This document shows positions 21,401-28,300 of a stretch of DNA of 64,000 bases, one piece after another. Origin of the DNA: Aricia agestis (taxonomy: Eukaryota > Arthropoda > Insecta > Lepidoptera > Lycaenidae). Made by a program: the position numbers and the translations under genes. Location of the stretch: contig NC_056420.1 of NCBI RefSeq assembly GCF_905147365.1, positions 11,294,001-11,358,000 of the forward strand, written 5' to 3'. Below the pieces are notes generated by a model. That model was not told where the DNA came from. It saw only the letters and a list, made by a program, of their open reading frames with translations, and ran no database searches. Position 1 is the first letter of the stretch; each line of letters starts with the position of its first letter.

Positions 21401-22896
21401 GACGCGCGCGCGCCTCGCCCAGGTCTTCCTGCTGGTGAGTACCGTCTTATAATAATAATAACTCCCACACCGGTTTCGGTGACGGTGGCCGGTTTGAAAC
21501 CAGCCCAGTTACGCAGGAGTAATTTTATAGTGTCCAAGTGTGTGCGCAGTACACATGAGCAATCTCTATTCCTTTTACTCTACCCAGTGGGATGGAAGAC
21601 CGACACGATTGGCGAGAGATCAGGCGTATCATTTGTCTAATTATCATCGCAAAATTTGGCTGCAGCGATATCGATTTTTCTTGACAATGACTAAAGCTAA
21701 AAAATTAAAGTTCATTGTTCCATTTGCTGTTTTCTTTGAGAGGCCGGTCCGGCCTCTCATAGAAAACAAGCGATCTAAAACATATCCAAAACGATTTTTT
21801 ACGTTAACGCGGCGTCACCTTAATGCAACATGAATGCAGCTTCATTCTTCGTTCGATTCAGTTCGTTTCTTTCAGATGAGATCTGCGTCACCATTTTGTA
21901 TTTCGAACGGAAATAGACTGGATCGAAGATCCTTCTATGATCATAGAAATGACGCTGGATTACTTTTGTATGATTTAGCACGGATCTATAGGGTGTAACA
22001 AAACTAAGTGATAATACTTTAGAATTTAGGAAGTTCATTGTGAAAGTAGCAGCGCTGAAAGAGCAATTTTATGAATTATATGAGTAAACACCCCAGCGTC
22101 ACGAGTTTCCCCATACAAAAAATAAAAAATTGCTCTTTCAGCGCTGTTACTTTTACTGTGAACTCTGTACACGGGACTCATACGCAGCCTAAAGTATTAT
22201 CATTTATCACTTATAGTTTGTGCGTTCTAAGATGATGTGGGTGACAGTTTTCATATTCCATGCTCCGAATTTTTTTACAAGAAAACAAAAAAAAAATCTA
22301 AATGTAATAAGTAAATTATATTCCATCTACAAAAACAAATGTTTCCTATAATTGTAAATGAATAAAAATGAAAAGTTGGTAAATGCTAACTTATTAATAT
22401 AAAATTATAAATATTATCTGTGAAATAGGAGTATAAAATGATTGTTATGAAAACATTTTAAAAATGTCAGATGCATGAAACGGAACTTATGTCAATAGAG
22501 ATTGACTCTGTTGAATCGAAATCAAATCGATAAAAAGGGCGGCCATCTTAAATCGCCGGCGCCACTATGAAACGTCAGTACGAAACCGATAATTTCGATT
22601 GCAGTGATTCGATATTTTTAAATTATCGATTATTTTTTTTAGGTAACTTCCCTACTATTGTCAATTATTATGTGTAATGCATATCATCTTAAAACGCACA
22701 GGGTATAGTTTTGTTACATTCTGTATAATTGCGTAGCGAACTTAAACTTGTACGCAGCCTAAACCTGTCTCCATTGTTGCAGCACCACGAGCAAGTGGCG
22801 AAGTACAGCAGCACGTTGGAGACGCTGCTGTTCACGCAGGACCTGGACCCGCACATCCTCGACGTGTTCCACCAGTTCCTCGCGCTCACCACCTAA
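480..22896 (+). CDS. NCBP1: Nuclear cap-binding protein subunit 1 (CBP80), C-terminal half
   Basis: Large subunit of the nuclear cap-binding complex, which with CBP20 binds the m7G cap of new transcripts and supports splicing and export. Seven exons read through in frame: 480-617, 793-896, 12718-12962, 18651-18894, 19256-19371, 21246-21434 and 22783-22896 (TAA), all with AG/GT borders. About 382 residues are visible; the family is near 800, so the N-terminal half lies left of the window. Recognisable stretches are [18 protein letters not shown] (exon 1), [16 protein letters not shown] (exon 2), [20 protein letters not shown] (exon 3) and a basic/acidic linker with SSSSDSEDE (exon 5), followed by the last MIF4G-like helices. 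Intron 897-12717 contains a complete antisense gene. Several introns carry MITEs, one ending 31 bp before exon 6. The family call is firm; the exact 3' end of the transcript is not determined. Confidence 0.96.
897..1272. other. NCBP1 intron, left end
   Basis: AT-rich intron sequence between NCBP1 exon 2 and the 3' end of the antisense gene. I see no coding exon, RNA gene or clear repeat here. Confidence 0.6.
1273..1278 (-). terminator. Polyadenylation signal of the nested secreted-protein gene
   Basis: AATAAA read on the - strand, only seven bases after the TAA stop at 1287-1285. It implies a very short 3' UTR for the antisense gene and ends it about 380 bp short of the preceding NCBP1 exon. 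Confidence 0.6.
1285..7377 (-). CDS. Unrecognised secreted low-complexity protein nested in the NCBP1 intron
   Basis: Two exons. Exon 1 (7377-7336) encodes [14 protein letters not shown] and ends in frame at GTT|GTGAGT. Exon 2 (4494-1285) follows an acceptor reading ACATTTCAG and continues [11 protein letters not shown]. Both junctions are phase 0. The join gives a signal peptide with likely cleavage after GSGA. The product has 1083 residues. In order: a mixed-charge N-terminal region with two cysteines (about 160 and 165), a Gln/His/Tyr/Pro-rich tract (about 316-378), a Ser/Thr-rich half with near-pure Thr runs (about 685-782), and an Asp/Glu tail (about 1028-1065). An AATAAA signal lies directly after the TAA (1278-1273). 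No catalytic domain is visible. Mucin-like, matrix or cuticle-associated roles are possible but are inference from composition. The long ORF alone could be started internally, but the signal-peptide exon makes the two-exon model far better. Confidence 0.82.
4637..4701. repeat. Perfect 28-bp inverted repeat, 9-nt loop
   Basis: Arms 4637-4664 and 4674-4701 are exact reverse complements (core GGACCGCTCGGGGATAATTA). The right arm is the start of the truncated LINE that follows, so the left arm is probably an inverted copy of the LINE's 5' end. Confidence 0.85.
4674..5168 (+). mobile_element. 3' end of a non-LTR retrotransposon (LINE), 5'-truncated
   Basis: The + strand reads [20 protein letters not shown], then [21 protein letters not shown]: the C-terminal zinc-knuckle-like tail (C-x2-C, H, C) found after the reverse transcriptase/RNase H region of many arthropod jockey-like LINEs. 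The frame runs to TAA at about 5070 with one earlier in-frame stop, so it is dead. A short 3' UTR and A-rich tail (about 5134-5168) follow. It lies in the intron of the secreted-protein gene. Confidence 0.8.
5782..5942 (-). mobile_element. C-terminal remnant of an RTE-type LINE
   Basis: Read on the - strand it encodes a basic motif [17 protein letters not shown] followed by a W-rich tail ending [11 protein letters not shown], the familiar end of insect RTE reverse-transcriptase ORFs. Only about 50 codons survive and no catalytic part is present. Confidence 0.8.
5943..7335. other. Intron of the antisense secreted-protein gene
   Basis: AT-rich non-coding DNA between the RTE remnant and the signal-peptide exon. 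I see no exon and no well-bounded repeat. Confidence 0.5.
7378..8464. other. Upstream region of the antisense secreted-protein gene
   Basis: Its 5' UTR and promoter must lie here (- strand, above 7377), in a locally GC-richer patch near 7400-7500. I did not find a convincing initiator. Around 8100-8360 there is a degraded Helitron-like fragment (GCGGTTCAGTGGTTTAGGCG). The rest is unassigned. Confidence 0.45.
8465..8719. mobile_element. Palindromic MITE, 'GGGTGTAAC' family, copy 1
   Basis: Ends CAGGGT...ACCCTG, flanked by TA on both sides (8463-8464, 8720-8721). Both arms carry the family motifs 'actttagggtgtgta', 'agtagcagcgctgaaagag' and their complements. TA duplication and near-full palindromy suggest a mariner-like MITE (inference). 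Confidence 0.8.
9045..9202. mobile_element. Palindromic MITE, 'GGCCCGTATTT' family, copy 1
   Basis: Arms of about 70 bp: AGGCCCGTATTTTTGGTCAG at the left, its complement at the right, with CTGTGATTGGTCCAAATTTT in the middle. A second copy lies at 31992-32132. Confidence 0.8.
9510..9880 (+). repeat. Degenerate minisatellite, about 75-85 bp unit
   Basis: Three full units and a partial one share ATGAAAACGCTGAAACGCTTC, 'CCCTGTTTTACCTAAAATAT' and 'ATCACATTGTAC'. Starts near 9510, 9590, 9775 and 9850. A MITE-like insertion splits units two and three (9666-9774). Confidence 0.75.
9666..9774. mobile_element. MITE fragment, 'GATTCCTAGGCAG' family
   Basis: Carries TATTGAGGAAATCGATTCCT and AGGCAG, matching the ends of the elements at 23018-23341 and 36903-37100, and is bounded by GTAC on each side. 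It interrupts the minisatellite. Confidence 0.6.
10105..10395 (+). mobile_element. Interspersed repeat family A, copy 1
   Basis: Order of motifs: GGGGGCAAACGAGCAAACGG, 'TGATGGAAAGCAACTTCCGT', 'GCATCAGAAGAGCTGCAGG', a (GGGAATAGGG)-like purine tract, 'GGGCCTCCGGTAAACTCA', 'CAGCGCAAGCGCTGTTTCAC', then 'GCCGAAGCATGGCTCTCCCA'. Nine or more copies occur here in both orientations. It has no coding capacity and its superfamily is not evident. Confidence 0.85.
10858..11146. mobile_element. MITE, TIR 'AAGGGTCAATTTATA...'
   Basis: Terminal inverted repeats AAGGGTCAATTTATA(T)ACTAGC and GCTAGTATAAATTGACCCTAA, followed inward by CGAAGCG/CGCTTCG. Related in end sequence to the element at 24412-24722. Confidence 0.75.
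11462..12259 (+). mobile_element. Helitron-like non-autonomous element with internal repeats
   Basis: Begins near TCTAATATTATAATTCTGC, has (GTTT)n, and ends ACGCGGACGAAGTCGCGGGC then AACAGCTAGT: a short hairpin followed by CTAG, the Helitron 3' pattern. Inside, a unit of about 165 bp starting 'GAACGCGCTAATCTCAGGAA' occurs three times (near 11513, 11654, 11828). Confidence 0.65.
12260..12717. other. NCBP1 intron, right end
   Basis: No exon or bounded repeat recognised before the NCBP1 acceptor at 12717. Confidence 0.5.
13217..13290 (+). pseudogene. Possible THAP-domain first exon (relic)
   Basis: ATG opens MPKLPVKWC followed by a stretch ending FNTGITFH and a GTAAGT donor after 13290. The GITFH motif and a cysteine close to the start resemble the first exon of THAP zinc-finger proteins, common in P-element-like transposases and derived genes. 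The usual second cysteine is not in place, and no following exon was found in the rest of this NCBP1 intron, so it is a relic or a chance match. Confidence 0.35.
13560..13660. mobile_element. Fragment of the 'GCGTTYTAAGATGAT' element
   Basis: Shares GCGTTATAAGATGATATGGG, 'CATATT' and 'TTTTTTACAA(C/G)AAAAC' with the left end of the element at 22217-22699. Confidence 0.55.
14165..14510 (-). mobile_element. Interspersed repeat family A, copy 2 (degraded)
   Basis: Reverse orientation: CAGCGCTTGCGCTGTGTTTC, pyrimidine tract, 'GCAACTCTTCTAATGTT', 'CCATGGACCGC', 'TCAGGTGGCCCG'. The 'CTCACAGAAAACCG' segment occurs twice. Confidence 0.75.
14512..14945 (+). mobile_element. Interspersed repeat family S (3' end 'GGTACGGAACCCTAAAAA'), copy 1
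   Basis: Starts CGGCCAAGTGCATGTTAAAC, then 'CGCGCACGAAGGGTTCCGTA'. Ends with a GACAGACAGACGG tract and 'TTTGGGTACGGAACCCTAAA'. Other copies or ends are at 26235-26745, 16540-16745, 17285-17345 and 39500-39545. Probably a LINE-mobilised element; the family is widespread in Lepidoptera. Confidence 0.7.
14965..15120 (-). mobile_element. Fragments of interspersed repeat family A
   Basis: Two short reverse-oriented pieces: GCCGGCAACTCGGCGACG...CATCAGGTGACCTGTTGCTC, then a second piece ending 'CCTTAATTTCATAAAAACGC'. Confidence 0.55.
15121..16530. other. NCBP1 intron with degraded repeats
   Basis: Holds a (GTCT)n microsatellite near 15332-15358 inside a Helitron/SINE-like fragment, then TTTTTAACCGACTTCCGAAA (15449), a common lepidopteran repeat start also present at 32580. 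The rest is unassigned. Confidence 0.5.
16540..16745 (+). mobile_element. Repeat family S fragment
   Basis: Contains TTGTATGGGAGCCTCCTTCA, 'GCGGTTCTTGAGATACAGTC' and a GACAGACAGACAA tract, ending near 'TTGGGTAAGGAACCTTAAAA'. These are the same landmarks, in the same order, as at 14700-14945. Confidence 0.6.
16894..17226. mobile_element. PIF/Harbinger-like MITE, 'GGGTTGCACC' family, copy 1
   Basis: TIRs GGTTGGGTTGCACCA / TGGTGCAACCCAACC with TTA on both sides (16891-16893, 17227-17229). The interior is rich in TTAAAGTTAAAG. A partial relative lies just left (16785-16890). TTA duplication points to PIF/Harbinger (inference). Confidence 0.8.
17415..17970. mobile_element. Large fold-back element, arms over 200 bp
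   Basis: Left arm 17415-17630 (ATCCCACCAAAAAATTTTCA ... CTCTACACATTAGTC) and right arm about 17750-17970 are near-perfect reverse complements. The loop is about 120 bp and contains 'AAAATGGCCAGGCCACCGG'. No coding capacity. Confidence 0.9.
18076..18222. repeat. Inverted repeat with (GGCGGT)n, arms about 50 bp
   Basis: AGCGTCTCCCAGACAGACGC...GGTGGCGGTGGCGGT is mirrored by ACCGCCACCGCC...GCGTCTGTCTGGGAGACGCT. GC-rich in an AT-rich intron; probably a MITE. Confidence 0.8.
18223..18650. other. NCBP1 intron before exon 4
   Basis: No exon or bounded repeat seen; the acceptor ATGCCAACAG ends at 18650. Confidence 0.5.
19390..19665. mobile_element. MITE 'AAGCTATTGCATAG' family, split by a family A fragment
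   Basis: Begins TTAAGCTATTGCATAGCTTT and ends near TTTACCGCGGCAGTCCCCGA, matching 25038-25345. A family A fragment (CTGCAGCTCTTTTAATGTTG...CGTTTGCTCGTTTGTCCCC, about 19425-19505) sits inside. Confidence 0.65.
20096..20590. mobile_element. piggyBac-like MITE, copy 1
   Basis: Body 20100-20586 lies between TTAA at 20096-20099 and TTAA at 20587-20590. Ends GGGATACACC...GGTGTGGACTCCTC. Interior landmarks: 'CAATCTCAAGTCTCCCACCG', 'AATCCGCTGATTCCTTCTCC', 'GAGGAAAATCTGGCCATTTT'. An inverted copy lies at 62935-63419. It interrupts a relic of the GGGTGTAAC palindromic MITE (GTATTATCA...CGCCCTGTA to 20623). Confidence 0.8.
20856..21214. mobile_element. PIF/Harbinger-like MITE, 'GGGTTGCACC' family, copy 2
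   Basis: TIRs GGGTGGGTTGCACCA / TGATGCAACCCACCC with TTA at 20853-20855 and 21215-21217. Inverted relative to copy 1. It ends 31 bp before NCBP1 exon 6 (21246), leaving only 28 bp of non-element intron after the TTA. Confidence 0.85.
21990..22725. mobile_element. Palindromic MITE 'GGGTGTAAC' family, copy 2, interrupted
   Basis: Left arm ATAGGGTGTAACAAAACTAA; right end 'AGTTTTGTTACATTCTGTA'. The right arm is split by a second element at 22217-22699. The whole lies in the last NCBP1 intron, ending about 57 bp before the last exon. Confidence 0.75.
22217..22699. mobile_element. TIR element 'TGTGCGTTYTAAGATGAT' inside the palindromic MITE
   Basis: Left TIR TGTGCGTTCTAAGATGAT, right TIR ATCATCTTAAAACGCACA. 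TATAGTTT occurs on both sides (just left, and after GGG on the right), an apparent 8-bp target duplication. The superfamily is uncertain. Confidence 0.65.
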
Positions 22897-23017
22897 ACAT
22901 CGTGTATATTTTAAAGTGTAACATCATTTCCGTTTATAGCGTAAACCCACTCAATAGTACTACAAATTAATACGTCTTACGTGTAGCTTTCTTCTAATAT
23001 GGACATACATTGTCATC
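22897..23017 (+). other. NCBP1 3' UTR, proximal part
   Basis: Follows the TAA at 22894-22896. No AATAAA is seen here; the nearest candidates (about 23971, 24267) lie beyond two MITEs. Confidence 0.45.
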
Positions 23018-23341
23018 AAAGTACCATTGAGGAAATTGATTTCTAGGCAGCTGACGGACTACGTCATTTGGTCGGATTATGTCAATTCAATTAGCTGTGA
23101 CTTGTAAGCGTCGATATCGGATGAATTTGACACAACGCGACTAAAATACGTACCTAGTTCGGCTATCTACCTAGGAATCAACTTCTTTGATATTGATTCC
23201 TAGGCAGTTGACAGACCAACGTCATTTGGTCGGATCATGTCAATTCAATGTTAATTGTGATCTGTCGGCTGGGTTTGACGTAACGCGACCAAACTACGTA
23301 GGTCCCTCATCTGCCTAGGAATCAACTTCTCTGATAGTACA
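23018..23341. mobile_element. MITE 'GATTCCTAGGCAG' family, head-to-tail dimer
   Basis: Outer ends AGTACCATTGAGGAAATTGA and 'CTGCCTAGGAATCAACTTCT...AGTAC'. The pair GATTCCTAGGCAG...CTGCCTAGGAATC occurs twice (about 23038-23185 and 23198-23330) with CGTCATTTGGTCGGAT(T/C)ATG in each, so it is a dimer. It lies just past the NCBP1 stop. Confidence 0.75.
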
Positions 23342-23585
23342 TTAAGTATCATGCAAGGACTAAGATGATTGCACTTATTTTATCGGCAAGCACGCGCCGG
23401 ACATTTTAGAATTCGTTGTATGAAATGATTTGAAACCTCAAACATTCGTCCGCACCATACGCGCCGCATTTCGTGAACTATGCGGTGCGTTCGACGCGTA
23501 CGGCGCGTACGGTGCCAACAAATATGCGATCAGCTTAATCTGATGAGGTTGCCGCGAAAATTGACATTAACATTCTGTACTGCCC

Positions 23586-23735
23586 CTGTAGACAAGTGGC
23601 AAAACGCTAATGCTAGCGCTACAAAATGTATGGATTTGACATTAGTATTCGCTAGCGAAGCGATGACTTATGTCAAATCGCATACATTTTGTAGCGTTAG
23701 CGTTAGCGCTTTGCCACTTGTCCACAGGCCCTGAT
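23586..23735. mobile_element. MITE 'GACAAGTGGCAA...CGCTAGCGAAGCGATG', copy 1
   Basis: Palindromic ends CTGTAGACAAGTGGCAAAACG / CGCTTTGCCACTTGTCCACA around TTCGCTAGCGAAGCGATG. A second copy lies at 27207-27361. Confidence 0.75.
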
Positions 23736-24411
23736 TACCATAAGATAATTTATTTTATGCAATATGGCGGACATTCTTTATTTGGTCGGGTTATGTCGAG
23801 TCAAAGTCAGAATCTATCGGCTGGTCTAGACATAATCCGACTACTGGCTTTGTATTTGACAAAAAAGATTTCCTATAGTCTTATGTTTTATAATACAAAA
23901 AGTTACTTTCGATATTTTGAGTTGTGCATTAATCGCTTATTTATTAAATTATTTAAGAACACATCAACAAAATAAAATTAATGTATTAAAATGCGAGATA
24001 TTATTATAATATTGCGTTTTTTAATCCATCCCGACAAAAAAGCTTATGAACACGATTTGACATAAATTTTGCGTTTCATCGACTGTAAGAAGAACATCTC
24101 TTGTGGGAAGTTTTTTTCATTTTTTTCTCGAGATAAATACGGATAGAAATCAGAAATGTATAGATTAAGTTAAAACCGTAGACTTAATTTTTTCTTATCA
24201 AAGAAAGGTGTTTATAATGTAAGGTTTAAAGACTGTTATGTGATGTGCTAATGAGTTGTTAGCTACAATAAATATATATTTTAAAATTATATTTTATTTA
24301 CCTTTTAATTTTTATGCCATTGTTTAACTTTTTGCTCCTTTTCTTTGTTATTCATTTTTTGTGTGGTAATTAAACAAAAAATATATATTCAATATAATTT
24401 ATTAAGCTAAG

Positions 24412-24722
24412 GGTCAATTCAGACCGCAAAGCGACGTGTAGATGCATTTCTAAATTTGTTAATTGTATTGACAGATTTGCAAGACGTCTCACGCAATTGA
24501 AGTCTGTCAATTCAATACAATAGTTAATGGAATCAGGCGTTACTTTGCGGAAATCCATAGTTTAAATTTAGTTTTTTTGTTATTTTTAGCAATATTCCGC
24601 GAAAACAAAGGTGGAAGTTGTTTTCGCGGAATATTGCTAAAAATAATAACAAACTAAATTTAATTCAATACGAATTAGAAATTCATCTAAGCGTCCGCGT
24701 CGCGTTGCGGTCTGAATTGATA
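24412..24722. mobile_element. MITE, TIR 'GGGTCAATTCAGACCGCAAAGCGACG'
   Basis: Left end AAGGGTCAATTCAGACCGCA, right end 'TGCGGTCTGAATTGA'. Contains a second internal palindrome GTTATTTTTAGCAATATTCC...GGAATATTGCTAAAAATAA around 24575-24650. Confidence 0.8.
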
Positions 24723-25037
24723 CAAAAAATATAACGGTACAACAAAATTTGCGAAGCTAACTCGACCAATTAAATAAGTTTTATCCTTAACATTCTTATT
24801 TTCAGTTAAAACATCAGGCTTGAATAACTTTCAATAATGTTTGCAGATAATGCTTATTACACGGTCATATGGTTTCAGTTCGGCGCAAACGAGCGACGGC
24901 TGCGACCATACAGTCATCGTGACGAAATTCCGTATCGCAAACGCGGCGTCAAAAAAATTGGAACGCACTGGCACAGAGTCAGAGCGACGCGACGCGTCAT
25001 GATATTTTTCCGCCTACCGCAGTGCGTGCTATGACTA

Positions 25038-25345
25038 TTTAAGCTATTGCATAGTTTTTATCGCGGGCTTTAGCGCGGCGACCGAATCAAGAAATTCTGT
25101 AACGAAAAACGGCTAACATTCGTCTAACGTCGTTTCAGTTCGGCAGACTTTGGCTCGGTGTGGCAGGTCGCCGCACCGATCGGCGCAGCGGTGCGGCGTT
25201 GCCGCTTCGCTGTGCCTGTTGGTGCGACGTTGCCAGACTTCGGCGCTATGATTGTGTGCGTGCAATTCGACGTATGCGAATTATAATTGCTTAAGTTGAT
25301 AAAAATGCTATGCAATAGCTTTACCGCGGCAGTCCCCGAGTGCCA
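25038..25345. mobile_element. MITE 'AAGCTATTGCATAG' family, copy 2
   Basis: TTTAAGCTATTGCATAG at the left, 'CTATGCAATAGCTTTACCGC' near the right end, then GGCAGTCCCCGAG. The interior has GTTTCAGTTCGGCAGACTT. It lies directly past the 3' end of the FBPase CDS. Confidence 0.7.
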
Positions 25346-25364
25346 CGTGTTTTTTATGAGGTAG

Positions 25365-28300
25365 TTATTTGAGGTAAGTCAGCAACTCTTCAACATCCTT
25401 CTTGGAGCCGAGGTAGCATGGCGCTCGTTCATGTATGGAGGACGGCTGTATGTCCAGAATGGGGATGTTCCCGTTGCTCGCCAGTCCTCCGGCCTCTGTC
25501 ACTACGAACGCCATGGGGTTGCACTCGTAAAGGAGACGCAGCTGAAAAAATTAAGGTCATTGAGGTGAAAAAATCAATCAATCTATATTTTAGTATAGAA
25601 GGGATTTCCTATTGAAATAATAATATTATTATCTATGATGTTACCATGTTACTTTGCGTGTGGTTTAAAGTTTAAAGCGCATCGACAAAAATGTTTCGGT
25701 CATTTTTAACTACTATTTTGTCGTCCGTGCGCGGCGCGCGCCACCTCTTATTTTCAACCACTTAACTATAAGGTTAACTAGCAGACAGAAAATTATTAAT
25801 TTATTTTGAAAAAAAAAAAAAAAATGACAGATTTTTGTGGCTTTTATTTATTAAGAAATAAGCATTGCATGTTGAGCAGAAATAAAATGTCTCCACAAAT
25901 ATGTCGAGACACTGTAATTTATGAATTAGTCGAAATAAATAATTGTATCTCAAGATTTTGTTTGATGAGAAAATATAAGTTGGTCCGGCGCTTGATTATC
26001 AACAGAATGTAAGGAAAAAGTGTAATAACTAATAAGTAATAATAATTATTAATTATTCTAACGATATTACGTTTCCTTATAATATTACAAAACAATATTT
26101 TTTAACTCAACTGTACAGATGAGTCATAAGACTGTTGTAAAATGTATGTAATGCCAGAGATCAGCCATACATACTCTATGGTAATGCCATTAAAAAATCC
26201 GGAATTTCCGTCATATTAAAAAAGAAAGAAAAAAACCGGCCAAGTGCGAGTCGGACTCGCGCACCGAGGGTTCCGACAGCTTAAAGGTATTATAGACCTG
26301 AGTATTTGGTATGAATTTCAATTTAATACCTCTACGCGTTTATGAGGAAATGGGTAGTAAGTTTAAAATTATTAAAAAAAAATATATTATGTGATGTAAC
26401 TAAAAATTTATGGTTTTCGTAATTTTTCCTTTATCTATGCTATAAGACGTTGCTTCGTACCAAATTTCAAGATTCTGAGTTCACGGGAAGCACCCTGTAG
26501 GTTTTGATTCCCTTGCAAGTGTCGAAAATTTGCGGCATAAACGGCTGTATCTTTTGATTGCGTTGGCTTATAAGTTTGATTTTTTCACAGCTTCAAGGGA
26601 CAGTAGACCTGAGTAATTGATATAAATTTCAGCTTCATACCTCCACGCGTTCCTGAGAAAAAGGGTCTTGACAGACGGACAGACGGACAACAAAGTGATC
26701 CTATAAGGGTTCCGTTTTTTCCTTTTGAGGTACGGAACCCTAAAAATATTAAATAATAAAAATTTAGACGAGGGAGATGCCACGAATGGGCCGGCTCTAC
26801 CGGAGAAATACCACGTTCTCACAGAAAATCGGCGTTAACCAGCCGCGCTTGCGCTGTGTTTCGCCGAGTGAGTGAGTTTACCGGAGGCCCAATCCCCTAC
26901 CCTATTCCTTTCCCTACCCTCCCCTATACCCTTCCCTTCCCATCCCTACCCTTCCTTATTACCCTATTCCCTCTTAAAAGGCCGGCAACGCACCTGCAGC
27001 TCTTCTGATGCTGCGAGTGTCCAGGGGCGACGGAAGTTGCTTTTCATCAGGTGACCTGTTTGCTCGTTTGCCCCCCTTATTTTATAAAAATAAAAAAATA
27101 AAAAACTGAGGTAAAATCGAAGTGACCAACTTTTATCGTATCTGCTCAGAAGTTTATTTTCAATTATACCGTACCGTACCGTATTTTCCTTTCATAAAAT
27201 CTGAGGGCCTAGACAAGCGGTAAGCCATTATCGTAAACGCCAACGCCGCAAAAAGTATGGGATTTTACATTTCGCTAGCGAAGCGATGCCTTAATTAATA
27301 TGTCAAATCGCATACATTTTGTTAGCGTTTACGATAATCGCTTGCCACTTGTCTACTAGGGTTGTCCTACCGCCTACGTTATTTATACGGATTCGATATA
27401 TCTAGGTACATACTCATTTTTATGGGTTCAGCGATAGTGTTAAGAGGTAGGTTCATGTGAACGAATCGAATGAGGGAGTTTAATATTCTATTTGCCACAG
27501 GTGCCGCTATGTAGCCTCTATCGTGTCAACCCGCTCCCGCTGTCATATGTCAGGAGTCACGACATAGCTGTCGTGTGTCACGATATGATAGCGGAGAGAA
27601 TTGACTCTGCACTCCTTCGCAGACTCACTGAGCTACATGTCAGGGTAGCAAGATGAGCTGCTTCATAATTCTTATTATAATTAGATTGATAATATAATTA
27701 GATTGTAACAAAACTTTTCTTAATATGGCCTTTTTTGTCTGATACTTTTTTTTATATAGGTGTCATATTAATATGTTTACTTGACTCGAAATACCCTACT
27801 ACATAGCTCCATCTAGTGGCAAATGGAATATTGAAAATGCTCAATGCCGCCAGTTTGTTATTATCTCACCTTTCCTTTCGGCGCGGAGGTGGTTGCGGGG
27901 TACATGAATATTCCCCCGTATTTGATGGTTCTGTGGACATCTGCAACCATGGAGCCCACGTACCGGGCACCGTACGCCTTGCCAACCTTCGGGTTCTTCT
28001 TGTCGTCTATGTATTTCTTGAGTTTGGGTGACCATTCCGCTGTGTAGCCTGAAAAAGTTTCAAATAAGTAATATGTTTTAGCCTTTAGGTATCTTCTATC
28101 CTTAATGTTACAGGTACCGTATTTAACTTTAAATGCTAAGCTAAGATTAACCTTATTACTTAGAGACATTTAATTATGATTAACCTTCAATTTAATGAAG
28201 AGTTTGACAGATAATGTATGGGGCACGTATGGGGCTTAAAATATGTTCACGTTAATAAAATTAATTTTCAACTTTGAGTGCGACAGTAAAGAGTCACACA

